Source: Pseudoips prasinana
Lineage: Eukaryota; Arthropoda; Insecta; Lepidoptera; Nolidae
Length of the DNA stretch: 64,000 nt
NCBI GenBank assembly: GCA_951640165.1
Contig: OX621242.1
Coordinates: 21,324,001-21,388,000 of the forward strand
Direction: 5' to 3'
The notes beneath the pieces were generated by a model. The model had not been told where the DNA came from. It searched no databases and was given only the letters and a program-made list of their open reading frames with translations. Shown one piece after another: positions 59,763-64,000 of this stretch; the first letter of the stretch is position 1; every line of letters begins with the position of its first letter. Position numbers and translations under genes: made by a program.

Positions 59763-62700
59763 AAGTGCAATTCCTAAAAAATCAGAAATTGTTCATTTGA
59801 TAAACAAGTTTAACACTTGTTTATTTGCACTATCAGAGACTTGGTTAAAACCAGGCTCTACTTTTAAAATTCCAGGATTTTCTTGCATAAGGGACGATAG
59901 ATCGGATGGGTATGGCGGTGCCGCTTTACTCGTCAGAAATACCATCCCTTTTTGCCCTCTAGTACTTCCTGCATTTCAAGATTTTTCCGTCGTAGCAGCA
60001 CGGATAAATAATATATGTATTGTTTCTATCTACATTCCTTCTACTTCCTCTACAGCTCTACATCATCTTAATAACCTTATTACTCTTCTCCCTTGTCCAT
60101 TCTTAATTTTAGGGGATTTTAACTCCCATCACGTCTCTTGGGGTAGTTCCTTATTGCGGTGAACTGCTGTTAGAAATTCTAGACGCACATAATATTTGTA
60201 TACTCAATTCTGGCTCTCCTACAAGACGTACAGGTCCAAACGAGAATATTAGTGCAATAGACCTTTCAATTTGTTCCCCTTCCTTAGCTTCAGCCTTAAC
60301 ATGGCATACTTTATCACATACTTATGGCAGTGATCACTTCCCAATTATTTTAAGTTTTCCCTCAAATGGTACTCGAGATACAAGAAGTTTTTACAGAATG
60401 CCACGATTAAAATACAAACTTAATAATGAAAACTTATGGGAAAAATTCAAAACTGTCCTAGAGCTAAAAGTTTCCAACTTACCTAGCTTATCGCAGGATG
60501 TAAATGATTGTAGTAATGCATTTACAAATGCTCTCTTACAAGCTGCAGACGAAACATTCCCTCTAAAAAATGTTGCTAATGGTAGTATCCCTTCTCCTCC
60601 TTGGTGGGACAAGGAATGCACACAAATAGTTAAAGATAGGAAAAAAGCTGAAGAATTGTACAAGAATGATATGTCGGATGAAAATTTTAAAACTGTATCT
60701 GGTGCTATAGCAAATGCTCGTAAATTACTCAAAGACAAAAAAATTAAAGGATGGAAAAAATTCTGCCTTTCCATTTCTCCTCGTGTTCATCCCTCAATAG
60801 TCTGGCAGAATATACGACGATTTCGTAATGGTGTTAGTGATTGTCGGATTTCTACTATACCTCCAAATTTAAGTGAATCATTTCTCAACAATCTAGCTCC
60901 ACCCTTGGCCCCAGAACATAATATTTTTCAGTGTAACCTTCCTTTTCTAATTCCCCGTAGTCAATTTTCTCTGGATTCCACATTTACTATGGAGGAACTA
61001 CATGGTGTTTTATCTAAAATTAAAAATTCCGCTCCAGGTGAAGACGGTATTCCATATTCATTCTTAGCCAACCTTAATCAATCTTCACTTCAGTATTACT
61101 TAGATTTAATTAATAAAGTAATGTTATCCGGAAATATTCCATCTTCTTGGAAATCGCAAATAGTTATCCCTATTCTTAAACCAGATAAATCACCGGCTGA
61201 CACCTCCTCATATCGCCCTATAGCTTTATCCCCTGTAATTGTAAAAGTTGCTGAGAATTTAGTTAAAAATCGCCTTGAATGGATTATTGAAAATCGTGGA
61301 ATATTATCCGAATCACAATTTGGGTTCAGAAAAGGCAGGAGCACCTTGGATAGTGTGGGCACTTTTGTGACTGATGTCCGAGTGGCATTTACAAAAAATG
61401 AATCTGTTCTTGCGGTGTTTTTAGATTTAAAATCAGCCTATGACAGAGTAAATCTTAATATTCTGCAATATAAACTACACAAACTTGCTATTCCACCAAT
61501 TATTTCGTGTTTTATCATAAACCTCTTGTCAGGCAGAACAATAAAGCTGGACCAAGCTCGAGAACAGAGTAGAATGGTGTGGAATGGACTTCCACAAGGA
61601 TCTGTACTCAGTCCTATATTATTTAATTTATATACTTATGATTTGGCGTCTTCACTTTATAATTCTATTAACATCCTTCAATATGCCGATGACTTATTGT
61701 TGTACTCCATTGGTAACACATTTAATTCAATATGTAGCCAAATATCAAATTCATTAAATAATTTAAAAGTTTGGATGGATAAAAATGGTCTTAGCATATC
61801 ACCGCATAAAAGTTCCGTAGTTCTCTTCACGCGGCAGCGATTACATCCCCCAATTCTTATATATTTCGATAATTGCCGAATACCAGTTAAAAATCAAGTC
61901 AAGTTTCTGGGTGTTGTCTTAGATTCAAAGCTAACAGGAATGCCTCACATCGAATATGTTGTAACTAAATGTGAAAAGCTTCTCAATTTGATGAGATGCC
62001 TCTCGGGTGTTTGGTGGGGTGGGCATCCGTTTTCTTTGAAGCTGCTTTACAATACTTTGGTACGAAGTGTTCTCGATTACGGGACCTTCATACTGGAGCC
62101 TTGTAATATAGCGGGTTTGAAGAGGCTGGATTACATTCAATCAAAAGCTATGAGAATAATTACCGGAGCTATGAAATCTAGCCCTATAAATGCATTACAA
62201 GTTGAATGTAGCGAGCCACCGCTTAACCTGCGGCGGCAGTTCTTAGCTGATCGTCTGCTTTATCGTGTTTTACAATTCTCAAATAGCCCTTTAATCTTAA
62301 AACTTGATATTCTTGCAGATCTCATTCAGTCATCAAACTATTGGAAGTACAAAACACTTCCTTGCTTAGTAATAAGTTACTTGAGATATAAATCAATTCA
62401 GGCCCCGACACATAGATCTCGTACTCTTGACTTTTTTAACTGTAAATATGAAGCCTTAATTTACAATCCGTTTGTATACTATCTTTCCAATATTGATAAA
62501 TACAATGCTAATATTTCCTTTAATTCTATTGTGCAAGATAATTGGCCAGGGTGGAATCACATTTACACAGATGCGTCCAAGCACAAATTAGGAGTTGGAG
62601 TTTATCATGCTCAATATAACATTGTTCAGAAAGTAAAATGCCCATCTCAAATGACAGTTTTTACCGCTGAATGTCTTGGCATCGCTAAGGCTTTAGAATA

Positions 62701-63412
62701 CATTCTTATTTTCAAACTTGAAAATACTATCATTTTTAGCGACTCTATGAGCGCATTACAGTCACTAACTCGATTTCCCTTCAATTCCAAACCTATTTTC
62801 CCTCTCTTAGCAGACATTAGAAGTAAGCTTTATGACTGTTATATGAAAGGATTTTATGTTACTTTTGTCTGGATACCTAGCCATTATGGCATTGTAGGTA
62901 ACGAAAGGGCCCATAAACTTGCGAATGAGGCTGTGGTGTGTGGAGATAAATTCCCTTTTGAAAATTTTACTCACGACCTGGCTGCTCTTCCTAGAGTTTA
63001 TCTCTGGGATTCGTGGGATTCAGTCTGGAAAAAGAGTAGCCAATTAAAAGGGAAGAATTATTTCAATATTCAACAAGAAATACCATCTAAACCATGGTTC
63101 GCTGGAATAAAACTGGACAAAATTCCTACAACCATTTTAATAAGAATGCGTCTTGGTCATACATCTTGTCCGGCCCATCTTTCTAGGTTGCGTATTGTAA
63201 ATAGTCCGCAGTGTGAATGTGGTTATGACTTTGCGGATCTGGATCATATATTCTTCTCCTGTCATAAACATGACCGTTCTTCCTTTTTAGAAAATTTGAT
63301 TTCCCTCCGTGTCCCGTTCCCCACATCCATAAATACCCTTCTTTATTCTGTGAATGCATCTATGTATAATATATTTTCAAATTTTATTTGTAGTAATAAT
63401 ATTAGAGTTTAA
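59728..63412 (+). pseudogene. LINE ORF2 (copy 2), frameshifted in the endonuclease
   Basis: The frame from ATG 59,728 runs through ALSETWL and LGDFNSHHVSWGSS and then breaks at 60,149-60,150. Relative to copy 1, eight bases are missing there (the copy 1 stretch beginning tatatcaa). The rest of the endonuclease, the RT (YADDLLLY intact) and RNase H continue open in a shifted frame from about 60,150 to TAA 63,412, including a 1,004-codon stretch from 60,398. The RNase H part is also 12 bases shorter than copy 1 after TDASK (in frame) and has GNERAHKLANEA like copy 1. The downstream part could only be translated from an internal start. Confidence 0.9.
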
Positions 63413-63756
63413 ATATGTATAAAATATTATTTTTTTTTTATATATTTTCTTGATATAATAATTTGTTTATTTGATATTTATTTATTTATTTGAATACTAT
63501 ACCTATAAAATATCATTATAAAGTGCATTTCTCACTTTCCCTATATTTATCCAAAATCAAAATCTTAGTCTGATATTTAATTTTAAAACTATCCGTTTCC
63601 CTACCTTTTCAAAGTTGTAACCGTCCCTAAATAATAAATATATACAACAAAAACATAAAAACTTTGAGAATCTCAATACTCGAAACTGGCGGATGCACTG
63701 AACGTGCGAGCCAATGCTCAATAACAGGAGTCAAAGGAAAAAAAAATTAAGAACAT

Positions 63757-64000
63757 TACTGTCCCCTTTTGTATTGAGTATTTGGTATTTGTACTAACAT
63801 TCAATTATTAGAAATTATGTATTTGATTATTGATGTGTAACATCTTTCCTCTAAGTAGGTATGTTGCTGAATATTTTTCAAAGGAGTGATTTTGGAAAAG
63901 CGACTACAAACCAGGGAAGCGCGTAAGCACGATATATTTGATTTGACAAAAACGCGCGCGGCGTGCCAAGTGCCAACTCATTTTGCGTAAAGTTGGTACC
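63757..64000. other. unique AT-rich flank after LINE copy 2
   Basis: Follows the right target duplication. No feature recognised, except a short acgcgcgcggcgtg GC patch at about 63,952. Confidence 0.45.

Larger units (their letters stand above)
58004..63744 (+). mobile_element. full-length I-like non-LTR retrotransposon, copy 2
   Basis: A 5.74-kb plus-strand element with the same 5' start (aaaaaaaagcgcgggaaacg), ORF1, ORF2, 3' UTR and A-rich tail as copy 1. Its own 12-bp target duplication is aattaagaacat at 57,992-58,003 and 63,745-63,756. It differs from copy 1 at scattered sites, so it is a separate insertion and not a simple inverted duplication. ORF2 has an 8-nt deletion, so the copy is probably dead unless helped in trans. 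Confidence 0.93.

Overview
The window is eukaryotic and almost certainly lepidopteran (moth or butterfly) nuclear DNA. It is AT-rich, carries two intron-rich conserved animal genes, and is full of repeats I associate with moth genomes: tRNA-headed SINEs, RTE-clade LINE 3' ends with GAT/ATG tails, short Helitron-like elements ending CTAG, mariner and TA-flanked MITEs. Family names were assigned by eye, with no database search.

Layout. Positions 1-17,800 are mostly intergenic repeats: SINEs, Helitron-like elements, a mariner element nested in a Helitron-like element, a broken RT-encoding LINE, and one possible orphan first exon on the minus strand (4,094-4,259). Positions 17,834-35,482 (+) hold CCAR1, a nuclear coactivator. 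I can join 15 coding exons into one open frame of 1,144 codons. Its introns carry a large foldback element, a 75-bp-arm hairpin, RTE fragments and a Harbinger-like MITE. The last half of exon 13 with its splice donor is repeated ten times at a 143-bp period. Positions 35,500-41,800 are a repeat-rich spacer with a pogo-like MITE, a foldback abutting a Helitron-type helicase fragment, and LINE debris. Positions 41,842-50,888 (-) hold Abi, the Abl-interactor subunit of the WAVE complex. Eight coding exons give 425 codons ending in an SH3 domain.

Positions 51,735-63,744 hold two full-length copies of one I-like non-LTR retrotransposon, head to head, each with its own 12-bp target-site duplication. 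Copy 1 (-) has both ORFs open and is a candidate for recent or current activity. Copy 2 (+) has an intact ORF1 but an 8-nt deletion in ORF2. Copy 1 interrupts a moth repeat whose uninterrupted relative lies at 12,828-13,125, so the insertion ends can be read exactly.

The two host genes point away from each other's 5' ends: their 3' ends face one another across about 6.4 kb. Nothing suggests they are functionally linked. The most unusual feature is the tandem splice-donor array in CCAR1. I saw no convincing new multi-gene system.
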